From NCBI GenBank assembly GCA_934675795.1, contig CAKURW010000027.1, positions 1 to 23,664 on the forward strand: a stretch of DNA of 23,664 bases, in the 5' to 3' direction. Origin of the DNA: an uncultured Collinsella sp. GTDB taxonomy: Bacteria > Actinomycetota > Coriobacteriia > Coriobacteriales > Coriobacteriaceae. Both the position numbers and the translations under genes were made by a program. The notes beneath the pieces were generated by a model. The model was not told the DNA's origin. It did not search any database and saw only the letters and a program-made list of their open reading frames with translations. Below are positions 7,551-15,670 of the stretch, in pieces. How positions within the stretch are numbered: position 1 is the stretch's first letter; each line of letters opens with the position of its first letter.

Positions 7551-7859
7551 ATGTTCGAGATTAAAGTCGAGGCTCAATTTAAGGCGGACTACAAACGAAC
7601 GATGCGCATGCATCCGCAGCTAAAAAGTGAGTTTAAAGCGGCGGTTGCAGAGCTTGTGGCTCATGGGTCACTTCCGGCGGAGTATGGCGCCCACGAGCTC
7701 TCAAACCCGGGCGGAAACTACAACGGCCACATCGATTTCCACCTATCCGATGGCTTGGTCGATGTGGTCGTTCTTTATCTTCCCCATAAGACTAACCCAG
7801 TGATTAGGCTGGTGAGAATGGGCTCGCATGAGGAACTGTTTCAGGGTCCGCTGGGCTGA
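7551..7859 (+). CDS. YafQ-family (RelE superfamily) mRNA interferase toxin
   Basis: A 102-residue predicted ribosome-dependent endoribonuclease, the toxin of the DinJ-YafQ type. Aligned by eye to E. coli YafQ, the key residues keep their positions: His48 (YafQ His50), His64 (His63), Asp71 (Asp67), His93 (catalytic His87) and Phe97 (Phe91), the last two in GSHEELF. The position equivalent to YafQ Trp68 is Val72, a difference that may change substrate use. The segment PGGNYNGHIDFH matches the family's QG-x-W-x-G-x-R-D-x-H region, with His60 in place of the Arg. Translation is almost surely coupled to the antitoxin (two-base gap). A palindromic repeat begins 13 bases after the stop. Confidence 0.9.
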   Translation: MFEIKVEAQFKADYKRTMRMHPQLKSEFKAAVAELVAHGSLPAEYGAHELSNPGGNYNGHIDFHLSDGLVDVVVLYLPHKTNPVIRLVRMGSHEELFQGPLG

Positions 7860-7871
7860 TCGCCGATTTCC

Positions 7872-7940
7872 AAGTTGCGGTGGAATAGGGACTGATTTGC
7901 GGTCGATTGGCCAAAAACAGTCCCTATTTCACCGCAACTG
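7872..7940. terminator. Palindromic repeat P, copy 2, between convergent toxin and helicase genes
   Basis: AGTTGCGGTG-g-AATAGGGACTG (7873-7894) pairs with CAGTCCCTATT-t-CACCGCAACT (7918-7939): 21 pairs with a single mismatch. It starts 13 bases after the toxin stop and ends 41 bases before the helicase stop on the other strand. Position suggests a bidirectional terminator, but no T-run follows directly on either strand. Confidence 0.6.
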
Positions 7941-7980
7941 ATAGGCGCGCCCCGTTCGCTGCTGCGGCCCCCGGTTCTCC

Positions 7981-10935
7981 TCATTGCTGGATTTCGCTCA
8001 AAAACTCAGCGGCGACTTCGTTGCTTTTGAAACGGATGCTGCGGTCTTCTTTCTTGGGGAATGCCAGCAGCGGGATAGTCCCGTACCAGACAGTTTCCTC
8101 GTCAATCACGGCCGCGCACAGCCGCCCTTTGGCCTTGACGGAATAGTCGACGTTCATCTCGGCAAAAATCGCTTTCGCGTCATCGCGCGGAGGTGAGGCA
8201 ACATAAACCTCAAGGGTAATCCCACGGGCGGCTGCGCCTGCGAGTGTGGTGGTGAGTTTCGTGAGGCATGCGGCGGATGCGTAGGATGCGGCTATGAAGG
8301 CACTCTTTGTGGCACCGGTGATGTCTTTAATTAATGCCTCAATAGCGTTTGCCGGCTCTATGAGAATGTTGTAATCGGGTTGCTCGCTGTCCTCTGCTGA
8401 ATAAATTTCGTACCCCAACTTGGCGTACGTCTTGAGTCTTTTCTGGTACATGCGGGCGAGCATGGGTATCGACAGGTCAATGTAGTCGAATATCTCAACC
8501 TGTTGCTTGCCCTCGTGGCTTCTATGCAGTCTGCCCACCTGCTGCGTTACACTGCCGTCCCAAGATATCGGCGTGGCGATGAATAGGGTGTCAAGGTAGG
8601 ACAGATCGAAGCCCTCGCTCAGAAGGCTTTCGGTGGCGACGATGATCCGATGTTCATGCTCAAAGCCGGGAAGACTGTTCAGTATCGCTTTTCTTTCTTT
8701 GGCGCCGATTTCTCCAGTTAAGAGTATGGGCTCGTGTCTGCGATCATTAAGCAACCTGAACAGTTCCTCAGCATGCTTTTTCCTTTTGGATAGTATGAGC
8801 GGATGCCGACCGTTTGACGCTGCTTCGAGGGCGTCATCGACAATCAATTCGTTTCTTGCCGCATGTGCACACAGCAGATCAAGAATTTGATTGAAGCTTG
8901 CACCCGGCTCGTAGGTGGATAGCCGAATGCCGGTAAATCTCGGTCGCACGATGCGCTGGATGCCCTGCTGGATCGCTTGCGTTTTTGGATCGATGACATA
9001 GCGAAGCGGGCCGCAGAGCATGGAGAGCGCCCGCGTAAGGCCGTCGGATCGTTCGGGCGTCGCAGAAAGGCCGTATACGTATTTGGCCGGGGCAGACTTG
9101 AGAACAAGCTCGAGCTGTGGCGCGGCGGCGTGGTGACATTCGTCGCAGATAATGAGGCCGTAATTACGCACAAGGTCCTTAACTATCGGCTCCCCGGTTT
9201 GAGGGTCTTTGCCAGACAGCGACTGGAACGAAGCGACGTCGACGAGGCCGCTTACGGCATTTTTGCCTCCTCCTATTTGTCCGATGACCGGAGGCTGCCT
9301 TTTGCTGATTCGTCCTTTTGGGGTTCGGACGGGTTCTCTGTTGTCCGTAATGTCGATAAATCGCTCGAGCTGGGATTTCCATTGGGTTATGAGTGCGGTC
9401 TTGGGAACGATGACGAGCGTTGGAAGACCAGTGGCGGCAATAAGGTAAGCCCCGATGACGGTTTTACCGAAGCCTGTCGGAGCAGACATGATTCCGTCTT
9501 CGTATATGAGCATCTGATCGGCGGCGATTTGCTGCTCAGGGCGAAGGGCGCCTTTAAATGCCATCACAATTTGATTGTCAGATTTGCGTTCGTCTGAATA
9601 GCGGGCAGAGACGCCGGTTTCTTGGAGCAGTCGCTCAAGTTGAGTTTTGCAGCCTCTGGGAATCGCGACGCAGCCGCCTCTAAGCTCGCTGAGGTCTATG
9701 AGCCGCGGTTTACCGAATACTGATTGATGCATAGATTGCGCACGGAAGAACTCCGGGTTGGCAAATGTCGCAAGCCTGCGGACTTCCATTTGAGCTGCTG
9801 GGCTCAGAGACTTTTCGGGGATATAGAGCATATCGGCTTGTGTGACGGGCAGGTTCGAGGGGAAGTCTCGTGGCGTGAGCGGGAGCCGCTTTCGTGGCTT
9901 TTGGACATTGCGCCTGGTTTTGTTTGTCGCTGCAGCTGTTGCTATTCCAAGCGGTTTGTTTTCGGTACCCTCGATCAGACGATCCACCGTCGCACGCGAG
10001 ATTAGTTGGATTTGCGAAAGGTAAAGCCATTGGTCGGGAAAGGGCTCGAACCGTTCGTCAACAAATACGCTGTTTCCTTTCCGCTGTGCTTTTCCCTGAA
10101 AGGGCAGCGCAACGAGATTTCCAAAGCCGCCCTCAGGAATGGTGGACTGCGCGGGTATCATTCGGTCAAAGGCTTCGAAGGTGATTGTCTTGCTGAGTGC
10201 CGCTGCTTCGGCGATAAGGCAGCTGCCGAAATCTCGTGCTGTCTTTGCGTTCATAGGTTCTAGGAAGAAAAACCAGATATGCGCGCCGTTGCCTGACCTT
10301 GATCGCTCGACCGCAGCGTTAATTCCATGGCTTCTTACGACAAGCCTGATAGCATTTGTCGCTTCTTTCCAATCGGCTTTGTCAAAATCAATGACAAGGA
10401 CATTTGTGTTGCAGTCTTTGTCGAGAACATATTGCCCTATGACGTCCCGGAGCCCGTCGTCACTGCCTTTGAAATGGGCGATAATGGCGGCATCGTTCAG
10501 CTCAAGGAATGTGCGGCTGCGACATTCTGCGCATTTAATTCTCTGATGGCTTGCTTTGGGACAAATGCCTGGCTTCCACTCATTTGCACAGGCAGGTGTA
10601 TAGCCGATGCCCCCGTCTTTTCTGCGATACCCGTGAGCGTGCACATCTTTGCGGCCGGTAAAAAGATTGCGAAAGAGCTCGAGTTTGTCGCGCGCTGGGC
10701 TCGCGCTGGTAACGATGCCCTCGGTCTGTGCACGTTCGTCGAAAGATTTGCCGGCTTTGTCCCATTCTTCGAGTGTTGCGTAACGGATGTCTGGACCGTT
10801 GCTACAGATTACGATTTGCTTACGCGGATCCGAAGCGTGGACGACCGTTTTATTGAGTTTGAATAAGGCGTTCCCGAAAAGGGCGTATTGATGCACGGCG
10901 TTGCTCATTTGAATGCCATTCTTGTCAGCGTTCAT
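7981..10935 (-). CDS. TOTE-type archaeo-eukaryotic primase / SF2 helicase / PLD-like fusion protein
   Basis: A 984-residue multidomain protein of the kind found in TOTE conflict systems. In order: a small Cys/His cluster (Cys125, His130, Cys135, Cys138); an AEP primase domain with metal ligands Asp183 and Asp185 (VIDFD), SGNGAHIW with His219 and FEAFDR at 253-258; an SF2 helicase with Walker A APTGFGKT (485-492), DECH (598-601), SAT (624-626) and motif VI QQVGRLHR (798-805); and a C-terminal PLD-like region. In that region H-x-K-x4-D-x6-G reads R938-x-C940-x4-D945-x6-G952, so both catalytic His and Lys are lost. It should act on nucleic acid, probably in defence or element maintenance. Two starts are possible (10935 or 10908), neither with a good ribosome binding site. 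GC content is clearly lower than in neighbours, suggesting transfer. Confidence 0.85.
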   Translation of the reverse strand: MNADKNGIQMSNAVHQYALFGNALFKLNKTVVHASDPRKQIVICSNGPDIRYATLEEWDKAGKSFDERAQTEGIVTSASPARDKLELFRNLFTGRKDVHAHGYRRKDGGIGYTPACANEWKPGICPKASHQRIKCAECRSRTFLELNDAAIIAHFKGSDDGLRDVIGQYVLDKDCNTNVLVIDFDKADWKEATNAIRLVVRSHGINAAVERSRSGNGAHIWFFFLEPMNAKTARDFGSCLIAEAAALSKTITFEAFDRMIPAQSTIPEGGFGNLVALPFQGKAQRKGNSVFVDERFEPFPDQWLYLSQIQLISRATVDRLIEGTENKPLGIATAAATNKTRRNVQKPRKRLPLTPRDFPSNLPVTQADMLYIPEKSLSPAAQMEVRRLATFANPEFFRAQSMHQSVFGKPRLIDLSELRGGCVAIPRGCKTQLERLLQETGVSARYSDERKSDNQIVMAFKGALRPEQQIAADQMLIYEDGIMSAPTGFGKTVIGAYLIAATGLPTLVIVPKTALITQWKSQLERFIDITDNREPVRTPKGRISKRQPPVIGQIGGGKNAVSGLVDVASFQSLSGKDPQTGEPIVKDLVRNYGLIICDECHHAAAPQLELVLKSAPAKYVYGLSATPERSDGLTRALSMLCGPLRYVIDPKTQAIQQGIQRIVRPRFTGIRLSTYEPGASFNQILDLLCAHAARNELIVDDALEAASNGRHPLILSKRKKHAEELFRLLNDRRHEPILLTGEIGAKERKAILNSLPGFEHEHRIIVATESLLSEGFDLSYLDTLFIATPISWDGSVTQQVGRLHRSHEGKQQVEIFDYIDLSIPMLARMYQKRLKTYAKLGYEIYSAEDSEQPDYNILIEPANAIEALIKDITGATKSAFIAASYASAACLTKLTTTLAGAAARGITLEVYVASPPRDDAKAIFAEMNVDYSVKAKGRLCAAVIDEETVWYGTIPLLAFPKKEDRSIRFKSNEVAAEFLSEIQQ

Positions 10936-11220
10936 TGGGATGAGGGTACGTCATTTCAGCTATTTGAGATACTCGACTTTGATTTTGGTTCGGTGATAGT
11001 GGGGTGCCGCTCCGTGAGTGGCATTCAGCGGTTCGCTGTCTTTCGACTATTCGGCCCCCTTCCCGCCGCAATTCCTAAAGGGATGCCGGCGCGCCTTGAG
11101 TTGGGGTGCGCCGGCATGATGGCTTTGCTACGGCTGGTTGTGCCTTGGTTGTTCGATAGCCCCTGCCTGCCCGATCTTGTCAGGCTGGTATTTGTTGGCG
11201 CTGGACGTTTGCCCGGATAA
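10936..11220. other. Intergenic region upstream of the primase-helicase
   Basis: No convincing gene. One strong hairpin occurs at 11083-11117: ATGCCGGCGCGCC pairs with GGTGCGCCGGCAT, 13 pairs with one G-T wobble. On the - strand it lies between degV and the helicase and is followed by CCCTTTAGG, so it could be a backup terminator for degV. A + strand open frame here (10888-11220) has no ribosome binding site and no recognisable product. Confidence 0.4.
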
Positions 11221-11257
11221 AACCTGCCAAAATAAACCTGTCCCTATTTGGCAGGTT
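11221..11257 (-). terminator. Terminator overlapping the degV stop codon
   Basis: On the - strand AACCTGCCAAA (11257-11247) pairs exactly with TTTGGCAGGTT (11231-11221), which is followed by TTATCC; reading on from the stem gives GGTTTTAT. The degV stop codon begins in the loop, directly after the 5' arm, so the last codons of degV form that arm. Fits an intrinsic terminator with a short U-tract. Confidence 0.6.
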
Positions 11258-12104
11258 GGTAGCGGGGACAGTAGCTGATGGCGATGGCGTCCACGCCTAC
11301 GTGGGTGGCGATAGTGCAGCCGATGGGGCCGGTGCCGGCATCTACGTAGTCCTGGCCTGCGAGCGCTTGGTTGACGAGCTCCTGCTCCTCGGCGGCGCCG
11401 GTCGTGAGCACGCGCACGCTGGAGCCCGGATGCTCGGTCAAAAATGCGAGGCAATCGGCCATGGTGTTGGCAACGATGCGTTTGGCGCCGCGGCCCTTTT
11501 TGATGGCCTTGATCTCGCCCGATTTCCACTCCGGCGAAACGGCCAGGCGAATGTTGAGCATCTGCGTGAGCTGGCCGGCGAGTTTGGGCGCGCGGCCGTT
11601 CTTAACGAGGTTCTCGAGCGTGCGCGGAATCAGCAGCAGATGGGCGTCGGGCAAGGTTGCGCGAATTTGAGCCTCGGTCTCGTCCAGGCTGCGGCCGTCC
11701 TCGCGCATGGCGAGCGCGTACTCCACCAGCAGGCCCTCGGCGCCCGAGCCAGTGCGCGAATCGATGCAGCGCACGTCGAGCTCGTGGGTATCGGCCACCT
11801 GGCACGCGTTGGCGTAGCAGGCCGACCACTCACTGCACAGCGAGATGAAGATGGCGCTGTCGTAGCCGTCGGCGCGCACGCGATCGAAAAGCTCCTTGAA
11901 CTCGCCGGCGCTTGGCTGCGAGGTGTGCGGCAGCTGCTCGGAGCCGGCCATACGGGCGACGTACTCCTCGGCGGTGATCTGCACCTGGTCGAGCAGGTCC
12001 TCGCCTTCGATAATCACATGCAGCGGAATCACGTAGATGCCGAGCTCTTGGGCGCGGACGGGGGAGATGTCCGACGTGGAGTCGGTTATGATGGCAAAAG
12101 ACAT
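11244..12104 (-). CDS. DegV family fatty-acid-binding protein
   Basis: DegV/FakB proteins bind a fatty acid and present it to the kinase FakA for phosphorylation, feeding exogenous or recycled fatty acids into phospholipid synthesis. The 286-residue product starts SFAIITDSTSDIS, the family's N-terminal signature, and carries HTSQPSAGEF, the second lipid-site motif. It ends in the usual GTGPIGCTIATHVGVDAIAI region. ATG 12104 was chosen because AAAGGTG lies five bases before it and the sequence begins directly at the conserved strand. The upstream in-frame ATG (12161) would overlap the probable promoter. It is divergent from the HAD gene. No fakA lies in the window. Confidence 0.92.
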   Translation of the reverse strand: MSFAIITDSTSDISPVRAQELGIYVIPLHVIIEGEDLLDQVQITAEEYVARMAGSEQLPHTSQPSAGEFKELFDRVRADGYDSAIFISLCSEWSACYANACQVADTHELDVRCIDSRTGSGAEGLLVEYALAMREDGRSLDETEAQIRATLPDAHLLLIPRTLENLVKNGRAPKLAGQLTQMLNIRLAVSPEWKSGEIKAIKKGRGAKRIVANTMADCLAFLTEHPGSSVRVLTTGAAEEQELVNQALAGQDYVDAGTGPIGCTIATHVGVDAIAISYCPRYQPAK

Positions 12105-12160
12105 AATTGCACCTTTCGTTGGGGCGCCTGCGCGCCGCCTTCTGAGAGCAAAGTGCGTCA

Positions 12161-12189
12161 AGTATAGTGGAGTTGTTCCACATTGCCAG
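12161..12189 (-). promoter_or_regulatory. Probable degV promoter
   Basis: On the - strand CTGGCA (12189-12184) and TATACT (12166-12161) are separated by 17 bases, matching -35 and -10 consensus at four and five of six positions. This places the start about 50 bases before ATG 12104 and supports that start codon over 12161. A small GTGGA-GTTGT-TCCAC palindrome lies in the spacer and may be an operator. Confidence 0.5.
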
Positions 12190-12260
12190 CTTTATTTGTT
12201 GAATAGTCAACGGTTTGAAGCTGTGGTGTGGAAATCGTCAACTGGGGAAGAGGGATGCCC

Positions 12261-12923
12261 ATGGCGGCATTACAGCTATGTGAGCGGCCGATCGTGCTGT
12301 TCGATTTTGACGGCACGGTGGCCGACACGGGCCGGGCGGTGATGACCTCGACGCGCAAGACGCTGGCTGCGCGCGGGTTTTCGGAAGCGCAGATGGGTGA
12401 CCTGCGCCGCATGATCGGGCCTCCGCTGTGGAAGAGCTTCCACGACTTTTACGGCTTTACGCGCGAGGAGTCGCCCGTGGTGGCTGACGAGTACCGCGCC
12501 TTTTTTGATGAGCTGGGGCCGGAGGAGTATCCCGTGTTCGACGGGATCCCCCAGCTGCTCGACGGTCTTGCCGCACAGGGGCGCCGCATGGCGGTCGCGA
12601 CGTCGCGCATGGAGGCAAAGTGCATCGACATGGTGCATGAACTGGGACTTTGCCAGTTCGAAGCCGTGGTCGGCATGAATCCGCCGCAAGGGCGCGAGAC
12701 CAAGGCGGATTCGATCCGCGACGCGCTGGCAGCCCTGGGCGTGACCGCGAACGAGGCCGTGATGATCGGCGACCGCTTTAACGACGTCGAGGGTGCGCAC
12801 GCGATGGGCGTGCCGTGCATCGGCATCTATTCGGGCGCGGCGGCGCCGGGGGAGCACGAGGCCGCGGGCGCCGATGCGGTGGTGCACTCGGTGGCCGAGC
12901 TTGCTAAACTTTTCGCTATCTAA
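12261..12923 (+). CDS. HAD family hydrolase, phosphoglycolate phosphatase-like
   Basis: A 220-residue HAD phosphatase with an alpha-helical C1 cap, resembling Gph and PpaX proteins. Motif I is DFDGTVADT (nucleophile Asp15, acid/base Asp17). Motif II is ATSRMEAK, motif III the Lys in GRETKADS, and motif IV GDRFNDVEGA. The cap holds the MIGPPLWKSFHDFYGF segment common in this branch. Substrate is not set by sequence; phosphoglycolate, pyrophosphate or other small phosphoesters are possible. ATG 12261 is six bases after GAAGAGGG; ATG 12255 directly abuts it and is less likely. The dipeptidase gene follows after 53 bases on the same strand, so the two may be cotranscribed. Confidence 0.88.
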   Translation: MAALQLCERPIVLFDFDGTVADTGRAVMTSTRKTLAARGFSEAQMGDLRRMIGPPLWKSFHDFYGFTREESPVVADEYRAFFDELGPEEYPVFDGIPQLLDGLAAQGRRMAVATSRMEAKCIDMVHELGLCQFEAVVGMNPPQGRETKADSIRDALAALGVTANEAVMIGDRFNDVEGAHAMGVPCIGIYSGAAAPGEHEAAGADAVVHSVAELAKLFAI

Positions 12924-12976
12924 GGACTTAATGTGAGGGCGGGCGTGCTCGCCGCTCATTGGTAAGGAGGTCGTCC

Positions 12977-14413
12977 ATGAATCAGGTGGAGCAGAGCGTT
13001 GCCGAGTATGTCGACGAGGTTTGGGAAGACGTCGTCGCCGACATTGCGCAGCTGGTGAGCTATCCGTCTGTCGCCGTTACTGCCGATGCGGAGCCCGGTG
13101 CGCCGTTTGGCCGCCCGGTCCGTGACGCACTCGATTGCGCGCTCGGCATCGCGCAAAAGCTCGGCTACCAGACGAGCGACGATGAGGGCTATGTGGGTAT
13201 CGCCGATATCCCGGGCCGCGGCGACAAACAGCTCGCGACCATCTGCCACGTGGACGTGGTGCCCGCCGGTCCGGGTTGGAACACTGACCCGTTTGCGATG
13301 GAGCGTCGCGAGGGCTGGCTGCTCGGTCGCGGTGTGATTGACGACAAGGGCCCGGCCGTGCTGTCGCTCTACGCCGGCGCCTACCTGCTCAAGCACGGCA
13401 TTACCCCGCGCTACACCTTCCGCGCGCTGCTGGGCTGCGATGAGGAAGTGGGCATGTCCGACGTTCAGCATTATCTGGAGAACTACCCGAACCCCGACTT
13501 TTTGTTTACGCCCGATGCCGAGTTCCCGGTCTGCAATGCCGAGAAGGGCCAGTTTGGGGCGACGTTTGTGAGCCTCAAGATCGACGGCGGGCGCATTGTG
13601 TCCTGGAGCGGTGCCGAGGCGAGCAATGCCATTCCGTCGCAGTCCATTTGTGAGCTTGCGATTGCCGCCGAGGAGCTGCCGGCGCCGGTCGAGAACGTCG
13701 ACCGTCTGGAGATCACGGCGCTCGAGAATGGCAATGCACAGATTTTCGCCCACGGTATCGGCGGCCACGCCTCGATGCCCGAGGGCACGATCAATGCCGT
13801 CGGCCTGATCGTGGCGTACCTGCGCGAGGTCGAGGACGCGTTTGGTGCGCGTGACGAGCGCCTGCTGACGCCTGCCGAGCACGAGTTTGTCAAGTTCCTG
13901 GCCTTCGTGCACGCGGATGCCTATGGCCGCGGCCTAGGGATTGATGCGACGAGCGCGGCGTTTGGCCCGCTCACCTGCAATCCCGGTGTCATCCGTGTGG
14001 CGGATGGCCATATTGAGCAGGTCATCGACGTGCGCTTCCCCGACAGCACGAGCGCCGACACCATTTGCGAGCAGCTGGAGCCGCTCGTCGGGCGTTTTGG
14101 CGTGACGTGTCGCTTGGGCCGTGCTAAGGTGCCGTTCTCGGTGTCCGCCGACGATCCGGCCGTGAAGGCGCTCATCGACACCTATAACGAGTTTACGGGC
14201 AAGCACGCCGAGCCCTTCGCCATGGGCGGCGGCACGTACGCGCGCAACTTTGCCCGCGCCGTGTCGTTTGGTCCCGAGGAGACCGGCCTGGAGCTGCCCG
14301 CGTGGGGCGGCCAGATGCACGGCCCCAACGAGTGCGCCAACGAGGAACAGCTCAAACAAGCGCTCAAGATCTATATTGTTGCGATCCTCCGTTTGAATGA
14401 ATTGGAGCTTTAA
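12977..14413 (+). CDS. M20 family metallopeptidase, PepV/Sapep-like dipeptidase
   Basis: A 478-residue zinc or manganese dipeptidase of the PepV type, hydrolysing dipeptides in the cytoplasm. Metal-site motifs in order: CHVDVVP (His91, Asp93), GRGVIDDKGP (bridging Asp122), GCDEEVG (catalytic Glu156 and ligand Glu157), TPDAEFP (Asp180) and a C-terminal QMHGPNE His. The GGGTYARN block near the C-terminus is typical of PepV. The lid domain lies between about residues 190 and 380. ATG 12977 has AAGGAGG six bases upstream; a TTG at 12959 in the same frame lacks one. It ends 21 bases before a strong hairpin with a T-rich tail. It probably supports amino acid scavenging from peptides. Confidence 0.92.
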   Translation: MNQVEQSVAEYVDEVWEDVVADIAQLVSYPSVAVTADAEPGAPFGRPVRDALDCALGIAQKLGYQTSDDEGYVGIADIPGRGDKQLATICHVDVVPAGPGWNTDPFAMERREGWLLGRGVIDDKGPAVLSLYAGAYLLKHGITPRYTFRALLGCDEEVGMSDVQHYLENYPNPDFLFTPDAEFPVCNAEKGQFGATFVSLKIDGGRIVSWSGAEASNAIPSQSICELAIAAEELPAPVENVDRLEITALENGNAQIFAHGIGGHASMPEGTINAVGLIVAYLREVEDAFGARDERLLTPAEHEFVKFLAFVHADAYGRGLGIDATSAAFGPLTCNPGVIRVADGHIEQVIDVRFPDSTSADTICEQLEPLVGRFGVTCRLGRAKVPFSVSADDPAVKALIDTYNEFTGKHAEPFAMGGGTYARNFARAVSFGPEETGLELPAWGGQMHGPNECANEEQLKQALKIYIVAILRLNELEL

Positions 14414-14434
14414 GGTCTCGCGGTTTCCCAATCT

Positions 14435-14512
14435 AAGTTGCGGTGGAATAGTTCCTAGAATGGGCCATTTGATGGCCAAGCAGGAACTATTTCACCGCAA
14501 CTTTGTTTTTAT
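14435..14512 (+). terminator. Palindromic repeat P, copy 3: dipeptidase terminator
   Basis: AAGTTGCGGTG-g-AATAGTTCCT (14435-14456) pairs with AGGAACTATT-t-CACCGCAACTT (14482-14503): 21 pairs with one mismatch, and an inner GGGCCAT/ATGGCC pair. It is followed by TGTTTTTATT, making this copy a convincing intrinsic terminator. Arms and inner bases closely match copy 1 at 1605-1672. Confidence 0.75.
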
Positions 14513-14577
14513 TGGTGTAAAAGGTGCGCCATGTTCGGCGCTGGATTGTTATCCGTTTGTAAAGGCTGGGCAGAGCT

Positions 14578-14681
14578 TGCGGTAAGGGTCTATCAAATGA
14601 CCGTAAGAAACCGCAGTTGGCGCGGGCGCTACCCGATCGGGGCCGTATCTTTCCAAACAGCAAAGCGGGCAGGGTGCCCGC
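14578..14681 (+). promoter_or_regulatory. Structured leader upstream of pstS
   Basis: Two possible stems precede pstS. TGCGGT (14578-14583) pairs with ACCGCA (14610-14615), enclosing GGTC/GACC. GCGGGCA (14665-14671) pairs perfectly with TGCCCGC (14675-14681) around GGG, 26 bases before the start codon. No clear Pho box or -35/-10 pair was found. A regulatory role is inferred only from position. Confidence 0.35.
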
Positions 14682-14706
14682 GAGTCGCATGTATGAAAGG
14701 AAGATC

Positions 14707-15645
14707 ATGCTCGATCAGGCTTATTCTCGTCGTCAGTTCCTCGGCCTCGCTGGTGGTCTTGCCAGCATCGTCGGTCTCGGTCTCGTTGGTTGCGGCGGCT
14801 CCGGCGCATCCGATGCCGCTGACAAGGGTAGCGCCGCTGCTGCCGGGTCCGTCTCCGGCGAGGTGACCTACGATGGTGCCTCTTCGTTCCAGGCTCTCGT
14901 CGAGGCCGCTGCCGAGAAGTTCATGGACGCCAACCCCGACGTCTCCGTTTCCGGCTCGGGTAACGGTTCGGGCAAGGGCCTGACCGCTGTCGCCGCAGGC
15001 ACCGTCACCATCGGCAACTCCGACGTCTTCGCCGAGACCAAGCTCGAGGCCGATCAGGTCAAGAACCTCGTCGACCACGAGGTCGCCGTCGTGGGCATGG
15101 GTCCCGTCGTCTCCAAGAACGTCAAGGTCGACGACCTGTCCCTCGAGCAGCTCAAGGGCATCTTCTCCGGCCAGATCACCAACTGGAAGGAGGTCGGCGG
15201 CGACGACGCCAAGATCGTCGTCCTCAACCGCAAGGCCGGCTCCGGCACCCGCGCCACCTTCGAGGCCGCCGTCTTTGGTGACGAGGCCGTCGACTTTAAG
15301 GGCGACGCCGAGCTCGACAAGTCCGGCGACGTCCAGACTCAGATGGGCAGCACCGACAACGCCATCTCCTACCTCGATTTCTCGCACTTCGATGACTCCA
15401 AGTTCAACGCCATCAAAGTCGAGGGCGTCGAGCCCAAGAGCAAGAACGTCACCGACGACTCCTTCAAGATCTGGGCGACCGAGCACATGTACTGCTCCAA
15501 GGACGCCGACGAGGCTACCAAGGCTTTCCTTGAGTTCATGCTCTCCGACGACGTCCAGGGCAAACTCGTCGAGGAGCAGGGCTTTATCCCCGTCTCTGCC
15601 ATGAAGGTCGTCAAGGACGCCAGCGGCAAGGTCTCCGCTAAATAA
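14707..15645 (+). CDS. pstS: Phosphate ABC transporter substrate-binding protein PstS (Tat lipoprotein)
   Basis: PstS captures inorganic phosphate outside the membrane and delivers it to PstCA. The 312-residue product begins with a twin-arginine signal (SRRQFLGLAG), a hydrophobic stretch and a lipobox ending LVGC, so it should be exported by Tat and lipid-anchored at Cys29. Phosphate-binding signatures are GSGNGSGKG near residue 80, then TIGNSD, and the AGSGTR loop near 180. ATG 14707 is preceded by AAAGGA. Codon use is extremely biased to C-ending codons (GTC, GAC, AAC, TCC), a sign of very high expression. It leads the pstSCAB operon, with 25 bases to pstC. Confidence 0.95.
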   Translation: MLDQAYSRRQFLGLAGGLASIVGLGLVGCGGSGASDAADKGSAAAAGSVSGEVTYDGASSFQALVEAAAEKFMDANPDVSVSGSGNGSGKGLTAVAAGTVTIGNSDVFAETKLEADQVKNLVDHEVAVVGMGPVVSKNVKVDDLSLEQLKGIFSGQITNWKEVGGDDAKIVVLNRKAGSGTRATFEAAVFGDEAVDFKGDAELDKSGDVQTQMGSTDNAISYLDFSHFDDSKFNAIKVEGVEPKSKNVTDDSFKIWATEHMYCSKDADEATKAFLEFMLSDDVQGKLVEEQGFIPVSAMKVVKDASGKVSAK

Positions 15646-15670
15646 GTAATCGTCCCCGGAAAGGTTTGCA

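Noticed and set aside
10888..11220. 110-residue + strand open frame between the helicase and degV
   Set aside because: No ribosome binding site, overlaps the helicase start, contains a strong hairpin, and has no recognisable product.
14397..14866. Short + strand open frames between the dipeptidase and pstS
   Set aside because: One covers palindromic repeat copy 3 and the other runs into pstS in a different frame; neither has a ribosome binding site.
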